Below the pieces are notes generated by a model. That model was not told the origin of the DNA, did not search any database, and worked only from the letters and a program-made list of their open reading frames with translations. The position numbers and the translations under genes are program-made. Positions 48,064-57,591 of a stretch of DNA of 64,000 bases are shown piece by piece (position 1 is the stretch's first letter; each line of letters starts with the position of its first letter). Origin of the DNA: Pseudothermotoga hypogea DSM 11164 = NBRC 106472. GTDB taxonomy: Bacteria; Thermotogota; Thermotogae; Thermotogales; DSM-5069. Location of the stretch: assembly GCF_000816145.1 (NCBI RefSeq), contig NZ_CP007141.1, forward strand, positions 930,001 through 994,000, given 5' to 3'.

Positions 48064-50412
48064 TTGAGGCTGAAGCTGAACGAAGGTTGGCGCTTTTCGT
48101 TGGATGGAGTTCACTTCGTTGAGGTGAAGTTACCTCACGAGGTGCTCTGGGAAAACGTGAAGGAAAAGGTGAAACATGTGGTATACGAAAAGAAGCTGGA
48201 TCTGAGAGGTTACGAGAAAAAAAGGATACTTCTTCACTTTCATGGTGTAGATTACATCGCAAGAATTTTCGTGAATGACTCTGAAGTTTTTCAGCATGAG
48301 GGTGGCTACGACGACTTCAAGGTGGACATCACAAGACAACTGAAATTCAACGGGAACGACGTGGTGAAGGTCTTGGTTTCAGACGTGGATCTTTCAGAGA
48401 GATCCGACGTTGTCGCAGGCAAACAAGATTGGTACGGGAACGCCTGTGGAATCATTCAGCAGGTCGAGCTCTGGATCGTCGATGAAGTTCATGTCGACTC
48501 AATGAAAGCCTTTCCCAGAAAGGACCTCAAGAGCGTAGATTGTGAGGTACGCTTCTCGGATGGAACGTGCCACGAGTTCGAAGTGTTCCTCTTAGATCCT
48601 TTTGGAAAGGAAGTTCTGCGGGAAAAGATCAAACAGAGCAGATTCACACTACAGCTCGAGAATGCCTTGACTTGGGACCTCTCACATCCCTACCTTTACA
48701 AATTCATCGTTGAATTCAACGACGAAAGGATCGAAACCAGATTTGGGTTCAGATACATCGAAACACGAGATGACAAGATCCTTCTGAACGGTGAACCTGT
48801 TTACATCTTCGGCGCGCTCGATCAAAACTTCTATGCAGACACGCACTACACGCTCCCAGATCGCGAAAGGCTCCTTGACGAGATGCTCAAAGCCAAGGAA
48901 ATGGGTCTAAATCTTCTAAGATACCACGTGAAGATACCAGATCAAGACTATCTGGAAGTGGCAGACGAGTTGGGAATCTTGGTTTGGATGGATTTACCTT
49001 ACGCGAGGCAACTGGACGAGAAAGGGAGAAACTATTTAGAAAAACTTCTTGAAAACGTTTTGAATCGATATGCAAATCACCCATCCTTCGTGATGCTCAG
49101 TCTGATCAACGAAACGTGGGGGGTTGACCTTACCGAAAACGCCACAGAGGAAACGAAAGAGTGGATCAGAAAATTCTACGAGAAGGCCAAGACTCTGGAT
49201 TCCACACGTTTGTACGTGGACAATTCGGCTTGTCCTTGGAACTACCACGTCGTATCGGACGTGGACGATTATCATTTCTACAACGCCTTTCCGTACCACA
49301 ACGAGCAGTGGAAGAAACGCATCCAAGACTTCGCAACGGGTGAATACAAGACCTTCTTTGAACCACCGAATCGCAAGCTCCCAAAGATCGTCTCAGAGTT
49401 TGGAGTGTGGGGCCTTTCCGATCCAAAGGCTTGGCTTGGAGAATGGTCGAAATTCCCCATCAGTGTTATGGGCAACACTTTTGAAGGCTCTGAACCTGTG
49501 AGGGCGATCGAGAAAATGGTTGAGTTTCACAACATCGACGATCTCATCTACCAAGCGCAGCTCCATCAATTCTTGGGATTGAAGTACCAAGCGGAAGTGA
49601 TGCGTCTTTATCCTTCGATCAGTGGATACGTCATCACAGAGTTTTCCGACATAGCGTGGGAAGCCAACGGTCTTTTGGACTACAACAGATCGCCCAAATC
49701 CTTCCACCATCTGATGAAAACCATAAACCAACCAATCGTTTGCATCATACCCAACCACAGATCGTTACTGCTCGAAGGACAAATGTATGAGGCAGAAGTG
49801 TACTTAGCGAACAACACTTCAAAAAAGTTCGAAGCGACACTCATCGTGAGAACTGAAAGAAAAGTCTTGAAACAGACTCGAGTAGAAATAAAACCTTGGT
49901 CTGTGGAGAAAATCACAGACGTGAAGGCACAACTCGAACCTAACGCTCAGAACGTCTTCGTGGAACTGTTCGAAGGAGAAAGATTGCTGAGCCGAAACTT
50001 TTATCCGATCATGGTCCTTCGCGAGAACAAGAGGGCTTTGGATATAGTCTGGGTGAACAAGGAAAATTTTTCGGACGAAGAGTTGCTGTGTATGAGGGAA
50101 GATGAGAAGATCTACGGTATGTTGGATTTTTCAGGTGATTGGCTGAGCGCCATAACGATATTCAACACGAAGAGACAGCTGAACATCGCCGCACTGCTAT
50201 GGGATCTTGGACAGTTGGCAACAGCGAATCTGCTTGTGCCTAAGACTTTCGGCCCGATCAGCTCACAGAATTCTTTGATCAGCAAGATCATAGGCTGGGG
50301 TTACGCCGTCGCATCGCTCTTGTACGTGAGGGAGGGCAAAGAAGGTGAGCGAATCTTAACAACACTGAAGGAGTGTGAGGTTTCGAAACGATTGATCGAA
50401 GAGATCGTTTGA
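48064..50412 (+). CDS. Glycoside hydrolase family 2 (beta-galactosidase/mannosidase/glucuronidase type)
   Basis: 782 residues, no signal peptide, so it acts on imported sugar in the cytoplasm. N-terminal jelly-roll sugar-binding domain (about 1-170), an immunoglobulin-like domain, then the TIM barrel with acid/base Glu350 in LINETWG and nucleophile Glu445 in VSEFGVWG. The C-terminal 200 residues are beta domains plus a divergent tail. Substrate (galactoside, mannoside or glucuronide) cannot be decided from sequence. The TTG behind GAGGGGTGATCGC is preferred over a GTG three codons upstream that lies in the ribosome site. Confidence 0.88.
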   Translation: MRLKLNEGWRFSLDGVHFVEVKLPHEVLWENVKEKVKHVVYEKKLDLRGYEKKRILLHFHGVDYIARIFVNDSEVFQHEGGYDDFKVDITRQLKFNGNDVVKVLVSDVDLSERSDVVAGKQDWYGNACGIIQQVELWIVDEVHVDSMKAFPRKDLKSVDCEVRFSDGTCHEFEVFLLDPFGKEVLREKIKQSRFTLQLENALTWDLSHPYLYKFIVEFNDERIETRFGFRYIETRDDKILLNGEPVYIFGALDQNFYADTHYTLPDRERLLDEMLKAKEMGLNLLRYHVKIPDQDYLEVADELGILVWMDLPYARQLDEKGRNYLEKLLENVLNRYANHPSFVMLSLINETWGVDLTENATEETKEWIRKFYEKAKTLDSTRLYVDNSACPWNYHVVSDVDDYHFYNAFPYHNEQWKKRIQDFATGEYKTFFEPPNRKLPKIVSEFGVWGLSDPKAWLGEWSKFPISVMGNTFEGSEPVRAIEKMVEFHNIDDLIYQAQLHQFLGLKYQAEVMRLYPSISGYVITEFSDIAWEANGLLDYNRSPKSFHHLMKTINQPIVCIIPNHRSLLLEGQMYEAEVYLANNTSKKFEATLIVRTERKVLKQTRVEIKPWSVEKITDVKAQLEPNAQNVFVELFEGERLLSRNFYPIMVLRENKRALDIVWVNKENFSDEELLCMREDEKIYGMLDFSGDWLSAITIFNTKRQLNIAALLWDLGQLATANLLVPKTFGPISSQNSLISKIIGWGYAVASLLYVREGKEGERILTTLKECEVSKRLIEEIV

Positions 50413-50445
50413 TGTTTCTGCTATATTATTGGCAAGGTGATGGGT

Positions 50446-51447
50446 GTGAGGAAATACATAACGATGAAAGACATCGCCGAAAAGGCTGGCGTTTCTGTGA
50501 ACACCGTTTCAAGGGTTCTGAACAACAAACCCGATATAAGCAAACAGACGCGCGAAAAGATACTGCGTATCGCCAAGGAATTGGGTTACATAAAGAACAT
50601 AACCGCATCCTCGTTGCGCAGCAACCAAACCAAGATAGTCGGTGTCATACTCGAAGACATCACGAATTTGTTCTTCGCTGAAGTTATGAAAGGCATGGAG
50701 GCCGCGGCAAGGAAGTACGGCTATCAGCTGTTGCTCATGAACACCGGGACAGATGCGAAGAAACAGAGAGAAGCCATACAGACGCTCTTGGAACGCAGGG
50801 TCGAAGGCATACTGATCACACCCACGGAGGATGGCCTGAGCGACTTTGAAAGACTTTCTCACATCAACGTTCCCGTGGTGATCGTTGGAAGACACATCGA
50901 ACGATTACAACTCGATGAGATACACAGCGACGAGGTCAAAGGGGGCTATCTGGCCACAAAGCATTTGCTGTCTAAGGGTAGGAAGAAGATCCTTTTGATA
51001 AACTCCGTACCAGAGAACTCCGCGGCGAGGATGAGAGAAGAAGGTTACAGAAAAGCTCTGCGCGAGGCGAATGTTCATCTTTCCGAAGATTACATCATCG
51101 TATCGCCCGAGCCGAACATGGAAGCTGGTTACGACGCGGTTTTGAAAGCGATCGAGAAGAAGCTGGACTTTGACGGCATTTTCTGCTACAACGACATGTT
51201 CGCCTTCGGTGCGATGAGGGCGCTCGAAGAACTTGGCAAGAGAGTACCTCAGGATGTTGCAGTGGTTGGCTACGACGATGTGGCATTCGCTTCTTACTAC
51301 AGACCAGCGCTCACAACGATCAGGATAAACAAGTTCGGTATGGGGTTTGAGGCTTTCAAACTTTTGCTGCAAAAATTGAGTGGCAGGAGAAAAAAGCCCA
51401 AACGTGTGGTGCTGGACGTCGAACTCATCGCGCGAGAGTCGGCGTGA
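50446..51447 (+). CDS. LacI-family transcription regulator
   Basis: 333 residues. N-terminal helix-turn-helix and hinge (TMKDIAEKAGVSVNTVSRVLNN) followed by a periplasmic-binding-like effector domain (VGVILEDITNLFFAEVMKGME; VPVVIVGRHI; VAVVGYDDVAFASYYRPALTTI). GTG at 50446 follows AAGGTGAT; ATG 50440 and GTG 50437 are alternatives. Last gene of the transporter C-GH2 operon, so probably a repressor induced by the imported sugar. The palindrome in the operon promoter is a candidate target. Confidence 0.92.
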   Translation: MRKYITMKDIAEKAGVSVNTVSRVLNNKPDISKQTREKILRIAKELGYIKNITASSLRSNQTKIVGVILEDITNLFFAEVMKGMEAAARKYGYQLLLMNTGTDAKKQREAIQTLLERRVEGILITPTEDGLSDFERLSHINVPVVIVGRHIERLQLDEIHSDEVKGGYLATKHLLSKGRKKILLINSVPENSAARMREEGYRKALREANVHLSEDYIIVSPEPNMEAGYDAVLKAIEKKLDFDGIFCYNDMFAFGAMRALEELGKRVPQDVAVVGYDDVAFASYYRPALTTIRINKFGMGFEAFKLLLQKLSGRRKKPKRVVLDVELIARESA

Positions 51448-51448
51448 G

Positions 51449-51574
51449 TCATGACTTCAAGTTCACAGTCAGGCACGCTTTGTTAACCTGTGGATCAGCT
51501 TTAAATTCGTTGACGGGGACACAAAGGTTGCCTCCTCTTGAGAAACATGTTTCGCATCTCCATTTACAAAACAA
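51449..51574 (-). CDS. Possible small Cys-rich ORF, 41 residues
   Basis: A minus-strand frame from a TTG at 51574 has four cysteines in spaced pairs (C-K-W-R-C-E-T-C and later C) and polar residues suggestive of a small protein. There is no ribosome site, no family is recognised, and the same frame continues as antisense over the nagB remnant. Listed as a doubtful call only. Confidence 0.15.
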   Translation of the reverse strand: MFCKWRCETCFSRGGNLCVPVNEFKADPQVNKACLTVNLKS

Positions 51575-51578
51575 GTGA

Positions 51579-51818
51579 AGAGATGGGTCTTGCTGCAGCT
51601 TTCGAGAAGTGCCAACCCACGCGATAACTCTGACCGTGCCTGCCATACTGAGCGCCGAGAAGATTCTGTGCATAGTGCCCCGCGAGAGAAAGAAAGAGAT
51701 AGTTCTCCGAACTCTGGAAGGTCCCATCACGGCTGAACGTCCTGCAAGCTTTTTGAGAAGACATCGCGATGTTCATCTCTTTCTGGACGCAGAGAGTGCT
51801 TCGCTGTTGCCTGGATGA
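51579..51818 (+). pseudogene. 3' remnant of a glucosamine-6-phosphate deaminase-like gene
   Basis: About 79 codons encode the C-terminal part of a NagB-family protein: EVPTHAITLTVPAILSAEKI, then IVPRERKKE, TLEGPITAERPAS, and HLFLDAESASLL, ending at TGA. The N-terminal two-thirds with the catalytic residues is missing, there is an in-frame stop just upstream at 51576, and the bases before it give no continuous match in any frame. A proper terminator still follows. A GTG at 51609 could start a 69-residue product but has no ribosome site. NagB normally turns GlcN-6-P into Fru-6-P and ammonia; this copy cannot. Confidence 0.7.
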
Positions 51819-51837
51819 AACAACACACTTACCACTG

Positions 51838-51858
51838 AGGCGAGCTTCAAGCTCGCCT
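51838..51858 (+). terminator. Intrinsic terminator after the nagB remnant
   Basis: 8-bp arms (51838-51845, 51851-51858) with loop TTCAA, then TATTTCTTATT. Could also serve the LacI gene upstream. Confidence 0.7.
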
Positions 51859-52077
51859 TATTTCTTATTACTGCACCCAGAGAGAGCGCTTCGCGATTTA
51901 TTTTCAGCATCGCGATATCTATTCAAACCCCCTCGTTTCATGGAGTAGAAGGTTCATCTAAAGGCATTTTGTACGTTTAAGCTAACAATAGGCTTGAGCT
52001 TGACTTGATGTATTAAAATGTGGTAACCTATGTTTCGAGGAGTTCATCGGTGTGTTGCACAGAAAGCGAGGGGGAAG
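51859..52077. other. Leader region of the diaminopimelate/Opp cluster
   Basis: No gene. A 7-bp inverted repeat, TCGCGAT and ATCGCGA with an 11-base loop, lies near 51892-51917. TTGACT at 52000-52005 with TAACCT at 52024-52029 (18-bp spacer) is a weak promoter candidate for the next gene. Confidence 0.3.
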
Positions 52078-52986
52078 ATGGAGAAGATCAAAGTGGCCGT
52101 AGTCGGCATGGGAAACGTCGGAAGGTACGTGCTTCAAGCTGTCAGAGAATCACAAGACATGGAAGCTGTGGGAATCGTTGAAATTCCAGAACGAGTGAGT
52201 CAAATTTCGAGTCAGATCACAGACCTACCTGTCACGAGCAACGTGGAAGAACTTGAAAAACCTGACGTCGCGATCTTGGCGATCGACAGTCGTGCTGTGC
52301 CGAGCGTCGCTCCAAGTTTTCTCTACAAAGGCATCAACACAATCGACGCGTACGACATACATGGCGCTGAGGGGGCGCTCAGACTGAAGAAACAGCTCGA
52401 CGAGATAGCAAAGGAGAACAATTGTGTTGCGATCATATCTGCGGGTTGGGACCCCGGAACCGATTCGCTCATCAGAGCCGTCATGCAGATCATCGCGCCG
52501 AAGGGTATGACTTGTACGAACTTCGGTCCAGGCATGAGCATGGGTCACACCGTGGCTGTGAAGAGGATCAAGGGAGTGAAGGATGCCGTTTCGATCACTT
52601 GTCCGAAGGGCATGGGCATGCACATGAGGCTCGTGTACGTGGAATTAGAGGACGGATACGATTTCGACGAAGTGGCGAAGAAGATCTCGGAAGATCCATA
52701 CTTCTGTCACGATGAAGTTTACATAAATCAAGTCAGCACTGTGAAGGACTTGATAGACATGGGTCATTCCGTGAAAATAGAAAGGAAAGGAACTTCCGCA
52801 GGTGCTTGCAATCAAAGGATGGAATACCACATGTCAGTGAACAACCCAGCTGCAACGGCACAGGTTATGGTTGCAGCAGCTCGTGCAAGTGTGAAGCAAA
52901 AGCCCGGTTGTTACACGTTACTCGAGATACCTTTGATAGACTTACTGCTTGGAGAGAAGGACGAGCTGATCTGTAAGTTATTGTGA
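52078..52986 (+). CDS. ddh: meso-Diaminopimelate D-dehydrogenase
   Basis: 302 residues. Rossmann motif VVGMGNVGRYVLQA at the N-terminus, then WDPGTDSLIRA and TNFGPGMSMGHTVAVK near 130-160, and HMRLVYVELE, all typical of Ddh. The enzyme reductively aminates L-2-amino-6-oxopimelate with NADPH to meso-diaminopimelate, or does the reverse. The ATG follows GAGGGGG; an earlier in-frame ATG at 52030 lacks a ribosome site. It stands 34 bp before a peptide transporter and a cell-wall-peptide endopeptidase, which suggests use of diaminopimelate from imported muropeptides. Confidence 0.92.
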   Translation: MEKIKVAVVGMGNVGRYVLQAVRESQDMEAVGIVEIPERVSQISSQITDLPVTSNVEELEKPDVAILAIDSRAVPSVAPSFLYKGINTIDAYDIHGAEGALRLKKQLDEIAKENNCVAIISAGWDPGTDSLIRAVMQIIAPKGMTCTNFGPGMSMGHTVAVKRIKGVKDAVSITCPKGMGMHMRLVYVELEDGYDFDEVAKKISEDPYFCHDEVYINQVSTVKDLIDMGHSVKIERKGTSAGACNQRMEYHMSVNNPAATAQVMVAAARASVKQKPGCYTLLEIPLIDLLLGEKDELICKLL

Positions 52987-53020
52987 ATTTGGCCTACAAC
53001 TTTGTTGAGGGGGTGTTCTC

Positions 53021-54574
53021 ATGAAGAGAGTTCTTCTGGTAGCGGTTTTGGTCTTCGCCGCGGTGATGCTCTTCGCACAAGCGCCGAAAAGGGGTGGCAC
53101 TCTGTACGACTACTTCACCACCGACAGAATGACATTCGATGCCCAGGAAGACACGACCTTGCAGACCTATGCTTTGGCAAGACTCTTGTTCAGCACACTG
53201 GTGAGGTACAAGGGCGAAACTTTGGAGCTCGAACCGGAACTGCTCGCGAAGATGCCAGAAATTTCTGAAGATGGAAGAGTCTACACGTTTGAGCTCAAGA
53301 AGAATATCAAGTTCCACGATGGAAAGACGGAGCTCACGAGCGACGATGTGAAGTTCACGATCGAGAGGATGCTCAGTCCGAAGGGCAGGGGCGCGAGCAA
53401 GTGGTTGTTCGATGTCATACTGGGTGCCGAGGAGTTCATCAAAGGTGAATCCACAAGCCTGGAAGGTTTCAAGAAGATCGACGACTACAAGTTCCAAATA
53501 ATACTCAAAGAAGCTTACGCACCATTTTTGTACCACCTTGCGGTCCCAGGTGCCTCGATCTACTCCGAAAAGCTTGTCAAAGCCGCTGGAGACAACTGGA
53601 AACTCAACCCCGTGGGAACGGGCCCCTTCAAACTGAAGAGGCACATACCCAACACCGAGATCGTTCTTGAGAGGAACCCATATTACTTCGAAAAGGACCT
53701 TCCATACCTCGACGGCATAGTTTTCAGAATAGTCCCAGACTCAACGACCGCGCTCATGGAGTTCGAGGCGGGAACGCTCGACGTGGTGACGATACCCGTA
53801 CTCGAGTACGACAGGCTGAAGAAATCTGGAAAGTACAACATCATCGAGAAGGAAGCGCTCAATACGTACTATTTCTTGATGAATATGAGCGATCCAAAGT
53901 GGTCCAACCCGATCTTGAGAAAGGCCATGGCGCTCGCGATCAACAAGGAAGAGCTCGCAGAGGCAGTCTTTGGACCAAGAGCAACCGTGGCGACGAGTTT
54001 CGTCACACCGGGTATACCCGGATCCTATCCACTTGGAGAAGGTCCAGCTTACGAGTACAACCCAGAAGAAGCGAAAAAATTGGTTGCACAGCTTGGAAAC
54101 ATCGGCAAGGTGACGGCGTGGCAGTGGGGTGGAGACACACTCTCACAGCCGAACATAATCATCCAAGCGATGGCCAAGGAAGTTGGAATAGACCTCGAGA
54201 TCATACCAATCGAAAGGGCTGCATTCCGTCAAGCGAGAAGAGAGGGTAAAATCCCGGCAAATTATGGTAACTGGTGGGCGGACATTCCAGATCCAGACAA
54301 CTACATAGGCGTCTTCTTCGGCGAGGGTAATCAGATGTCTTCCGGCTACAACAACAAGGAAGTCCAAGAAATGATCAAGAAAGCGCGCGTCGAGGTCGAT
54401 CCGGAAAAGAGAGCGCAGATGTACAGAGAGATAGAGTACAAGATCATCAGAGAAGACATAGCAGTCATACCGTTGTTCCATTTGAAATACCTGCTTGCGA
54501 CTCAAAAGAACGTGCACGGCATAATCGCTCATCCGACTGGAATAACCGTCTATCTGTACGCGTACAAAGAGTGA
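53021..54574 (+). CDS. Peptide-binding protein of ABC transporter (SBP family 5)
   Basis: 517 residues, usual length. Signal peptide (KRVLLVAVLVFAAVMLFA), then P-K-R-G-G-T-L, FELKKNIKFHDGKTELTSDD (the family signature, seen near 90-108), NPVGTGPFKLKR and a C-terminal NKEVQEMIKKAR. Unlike the protein of the 15169-17262 gene it has no SLH region. Delivers peptide to the OppB/C-like permeases. Start behind GAGGGGGTG. Confidence 0.92.
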   Translation: MKRVLLVAVLVFAAVMLFAQAPKRGGTLYDYFTTDRMTFDAQEDTTLQTYALARLLFSTLVRYKGETLELEPELLAKMPEISEDGRVYTFELKKNIKFHDGKTELTSDDVKFTIERMLSPKGRGASKWLFDVILGAEEFIKGESTSLEGFKKIDDYKFQIILKEAYAPFLYHLAVPGASIYSEKLVKAAGDNWKLNPVGTGPFKLKRHIPNTEIVLERNPYYFEKDLPYLDGIVFRIVPDSTTALMEFEAGTLDVVTIPVLEYDRLKKSGKYNIIEKEALNTYYFLMNMSDPKWSNPILRKAMALAINKEELAEAVFGPRATVATSFVTPGIPGSYPLGEGPAYEYNPEEAKKLVAQLGNIGKVTAWQWGGDTLSQPNIIIQAMAKEVGIDLEIIPIERAAFRQARREGKIPANYGNWWADIPDPDNYIGVFFGEGNQMSSGYNNKEVQEMIKKARVEVDPEKRAQMYREIEYKIIREDIAVIPLFHLKYLLATQKNVHGIIAHPTGITVYLYAYKE

Positions 54575-54580
54575 ATCCTT

Positions 54581-54600
54581 GGGCGGGCGCACGCCCGCCC
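54581..54600 (+). terminator. Hairpin after the second peptide-binding protein
   Basis: 9-bp GC-only arms (54581-54589, 54592-54600) and TTT tail, immediately before the ribosome site of the permease gene. Partial terminator or stabiliser. Confidence 0.65.
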
Positions 54601-54619
54601 TTTCAGGAGGAAAACGATC

Positions 54620-55540
54620 GTGGTTCAATACATCGTTCGCCGTCTACTTTATTCAATACCCGTCATCATCGGAGTCACTCTGATAACCTTCATCTTGCTC
54701 AACGTAGTGCCCGGTGATCCCGTTCTGGAGATGGTTGGAAAGTACGCAGATCCAGTAGCAATTGAACAGATAAGAGAGCAACTGGGACTGAACGATCCAC
54801 TTATCGTGCAGTATTTGAGATTTCTGTTCAACCTGTTGAGAGGAGACCTTGGCAAATCGTTCAAGACCAATATGCCCGTCTCCAAGATGATCGCCGATAC
54901 GTTCCCCACCACTCTGAAACTGGCTCTCAGTTCGTACCTGGTGGCAATAGTGCTGGGAGTTTCTGTAGGTATCATTTCGGCGGTCAAGCAATATTCCATC
55001 CTTGATCGTTCCATGATGATCCTCGCACTCGCGGGAGTGAGTGCGCCCGTTTTTTGGGTTGCCGTTGTTGCACAATTGGTCTTCGGACTGAAACTTGGTT
55101 GGTTTCCCATATCTGGCTATTACAGTTTCAAACACATGATCTTGCCCGCGATCGTCTTGGGAACGAGGTTCGCCGCTTCAATCGCTCGTTACACCAGGAG
55201 CGCCCTTTTGGACGTGATAAGGCAAGATTACATCAGGACCGCTCGCGCCAAGGGGCTTTCGGAGAGAAGGGTGATCTTCATTCATGCTCTCAAGAACGCG
55301 ATGATTCCCGTAGTGACGATCCTCGGGATGCAACTCAGTGGATTGTTGACGGGTTCCATCCTCACCGAAACGGTCTTTGCGATTCCTGGGCTTGGAAGGC
55401 TTTCCGTCTGGGCTCTTTCGGAAAGAGATTTTCCGCTCGTTCAAGGAACTGTCGTTTTCACGGCGATCGTGTACATTTTGGGCAATCTGATCGTGGACAT
55501 ATCCTATGCGTTTTTGAACCCGAGAGTCAGGTTGAAATAG
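54620..55540 (+). CDS. Peptide ABC permease (OppB/DppB type)
   Basis: 306 residues, GTG start after AGGAGG. N-terminal VRRLLYSIPVIIGVTLITF and PGDP motif, RGDLGKSFKT, EAA loop (ARAKGLSERRVIFIHALKN). Six membrane helices. Pairs with the OppC-like protein that follows. Confidence 0.92.
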   Translation: MVQYIVRRLLYSIPVIIGVTLITFILLNVVPGDPVLEMVGKYADPVAIEQIREQLGLNDPLIVQYLRFLFNLLRGDLGKSFKTNMPVSKMIADTFPTTLKLALSSYLVAIVLGVSVGIISAVKQYSILDRSMMILALAGVSAPVFWVAVVAQLVFGLKLGWFPISGYYSFKHMILPAIVLGTRFAASIARYTRSALLDVIRQDYIRTARAKGLSERRVIFIHALKNAMIPVVTILGMQLSGLLTGSILTETVFAIPGLGRLSVWALSERDFPLVQGTVVFTAIVYILGNLIVDISYAFLNPRVRLK

Positions 55541-55552
55541 GAGGTAACTCTT

Positions 55553-56434
55553 GTGGCTGAGAAGAAGGCCGCTTCACTTTATGCGGATGCCTTCAGAAGA
55601 TTGAGAAAGAACAAAGCGGCGATGTTTGGGCTGATCTTCGTGATCTTCGTCGTGTTCGTCGCCGTTTTCGCACCTTTGCTCGCACCGGCCGATCCGAACA
55701 AGATAGACCTGCGAAATCGTCTCAAACCCATGGGTTCACCGTCGGGGATATGCAAAAATGGAGTTTACATTCTCGGCTCCGATGAGTACGGCAGGGACAT
55801 CCTTTCGCGTTTGATTTACGGTGCGAGGATCTCTCTGACGGTCGGTGTCATGACGCAGCTCATCACAACGGCGATAGGGATCGTCGTGGGATCTCTGGCA
55901 GGCTACTACGGTGGAGTCATCGACATGGTGATGATGAGGGTAGCGGATATGTTGTTCGCATTCCCAGAGCTTCTCTTCTACATCGGTATGATGTTCGCGC
56001 TTGGCCCGGGTTTGACGAACATGTTCATCGCACTCTCTGTGATCGGTTGGGCTGGGAAAGCGCGTTTGGTGAGGAGCCAGGTGATCTATTTGAAGGAAAC
56101 TGAGTTCGTGGAAGCTGCAAAAGCTCAAGGACTTTCAGACTTTCGAATCATCGTGAAACACATACTTCCCAACTGCATGGGTCCGATCATCGTTTCGGTG
56201 TCGTTGGGCATACCAGGCGCGATCCTGGCCGAGGCGGGTCTATCGTTCCTCGGGTTGGGCATCCTTCCTCCGACACCAAGTTGGGGAAACATGATAAGAT
56301 CGGCGAGTGCGTATCTCAGAATCCAACCTTGGTACGCCGTCTGGCCGGGTCTGGTGCTCATGCTCGCCACGTTCGCCTTCAACCTGCTCGGAGATGGACT
56401 CAGGGACGCGCTCGATCCGAGATTGAAGCAGTGA
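55553..56434 (+). CDS. Peptide ABC permease (OppC/DppC type)
   Basis: 293 residues, GTG start after AGGAGG. Hydrophilic N-terminus, GSDEYGRDILSRLIYGAR motif, EAA loop (AKAQGLSDFRIIVKHILPN) and six membrane helices. Located between oppB and the NlpC/P60 gene. Confidence 0.92.
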   Translation: MAEKKAASLYADAFRRLRKNKAAMFGLIFVIFVVFVAVFAPLLAPADPNKIDLRNRLKPMGSPSGICKNGVYILGSDEYGRDILSRLIYGARISLTVGVMTQLITTAIGIVVGSLAGYYGGVIDMVMMRVADMLFAFPELLFYIGMMFALGPGLTNMFIALSVIGWAGKARLVRSQVIYLKETEFVEAAKAQGLSDFRIIVKHILPNCMGPIIVSVSLGIPGAILAEAGLSFLGLGILPPTPSWGNMIRSASAYLRIQPWYAVWPGLVLMLATFAFNLLGDGLRDALDPRLKQ

Positions 56435-56445
56435 AAGGGTGTGCG

Positions 56446-57585
56446 ATGATGAAAAAACTCACCTTGATCTGCTTGATATTGATTGCGATCTCGTTCTTTG
56501 GGAGTGGTGTGGCTGTGGAAAGCTTGGAGCTTGCAAAAAAGCAGATAGAACTGTTCAAGAAAGAATTCAGGATCGAACCACGAGAAATGGTGTTCAACGT
56601 CACGGTGGGTAGTGAGGATGGAAAGCTGACAATCTTTGGAGAAGTTTCAGAACCCAAATTGAAAGAATCTCTGCTCGAAAGACTGAGAACGGCTCTCCAA
56701 GTTTCTTTCGAAGACAAGATCAAACTCTTGCCGGACGAATCTGTTGGTGAGAAGATCTTTGCGGTCGTGAACGTGGACGTGGTGAACTTGATGGACGCAC
56801 CCAGAAGAACTTTGCAGAAGAACGCGGTGACTCAGGCGCGCATGGGGGACATTCTGAAACTGTTCAAGAGGGATGGCGATTGGTACTTGGTGCAGATGGA
56901 AGATTCTTACATAGGTTGGATCGATGGATCCAAAATCGTGAGCATGAGCGAGATTGAACTGAAGGAATATCTCTCTTCACCTTTCGTACTGATCGTTTCC
57001 AAGTTCGCACAGCTTTACAGCGAAATGGACCCAAAGAGTGTGGTCGAAGCGAAGCTCGTACAGGGAACCACACTGCCTTGCGTCGAAGTTAAAGGTGAAT
57101 GGTTGAAACTGAGATTGCCCGATCAAAGAGAATTTTTCGTGAGATCGAGCGATGCACAGTTGTTCGAAAGCAGACACGAAGTCTTCGCAACTCAAAAAGG
57201 TACAGAGTACATCATCGAAATCGCGAAACAGCATTTGGGACTTCCCTATCTGTGGGCGGGCACGACGTCTTACGGGTTCGATTGTTCGGGTTTCACACAG
57301 TTCTGCTTCAAGATGGCAGGTTATTTCTTGAGACGGGATGCGGACATGCAGTACGAACAGGGTGAACCTGTGCTGGATAGGAAAGATCTCAAAATGGGAG
57401 ATCTGGTGTTCTTCCAAACCTACAAGGCAGGTCCCTCACACGTGGGCATCTACATCGGAAACATGAAGTATATCCACTCTGGAAGCAAGGGTGTGGCGAT
57501 AAACAGTTTCGATCCGAACGATCCCGACTATTCGGCGGACCTCGATAGAAAATACATCGGTGCGAGAAGGATCATTCAAAGGTGA
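56446..57585 (+). CDS. NlpC/P60 endopeptidase with SH3-like domains (YkfC-like)
   Basis: 379 residues. Signal peptide (KKLTLICLILIAISFFGSG), an N-terminal region of about 100 residues, two SH3b-like segments (around 105-165 and 180-240), and a C-terminal NlpC/P60 peptidase with Cys280 in FDCSGF, His332 in SHVGIY and His344 in YIHSGS. In Bacillus the YkfC enzyme of this layout cuts L-Ala-gamma-D-Glu-type muropeptides and is encoded with a peptide-binding protein. Here it lies between Opp permease and Opp ATPase genes, downstream of ddh. Two adjacent ATG codons follow AAAGGG; the first is used. Confidence 0.88.
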   Translation: MMKKLTLICLILIAISFFGSGVAVESLELAKKQIELFKKEFRIEPREMVFNVTVGSEDGKLTIFGEVSEPKLKESLLERLRTALQVSFEDKIKLLPDESVGEKIFAVVNVDVVNLMDAPRRTLQKNAVTQARMGDILKLFKRDGDWYLVQMEDSYIGWIDGSKIVSMSEIELKEYLSSPFVLIVSKFAQLYSEMDPKSVVEAKLVQGTTLPCVEVKGEWLKLRLPDQREFFVRSSDAQLFESRHEVFATQKGTEYIIEIAKQHLGLPYLWAGTTSYGFDCSGFTQFCFKMAGYFLRRDADMQYEQGEPVLDRKDLKMGDLVFFQTYKAGPSHVGIYIGNMKYIHSGSKGVAINSFDPNDPDYSADLDRKYIGARRIIQR

Positions 57586-57591
57586 TAGACG

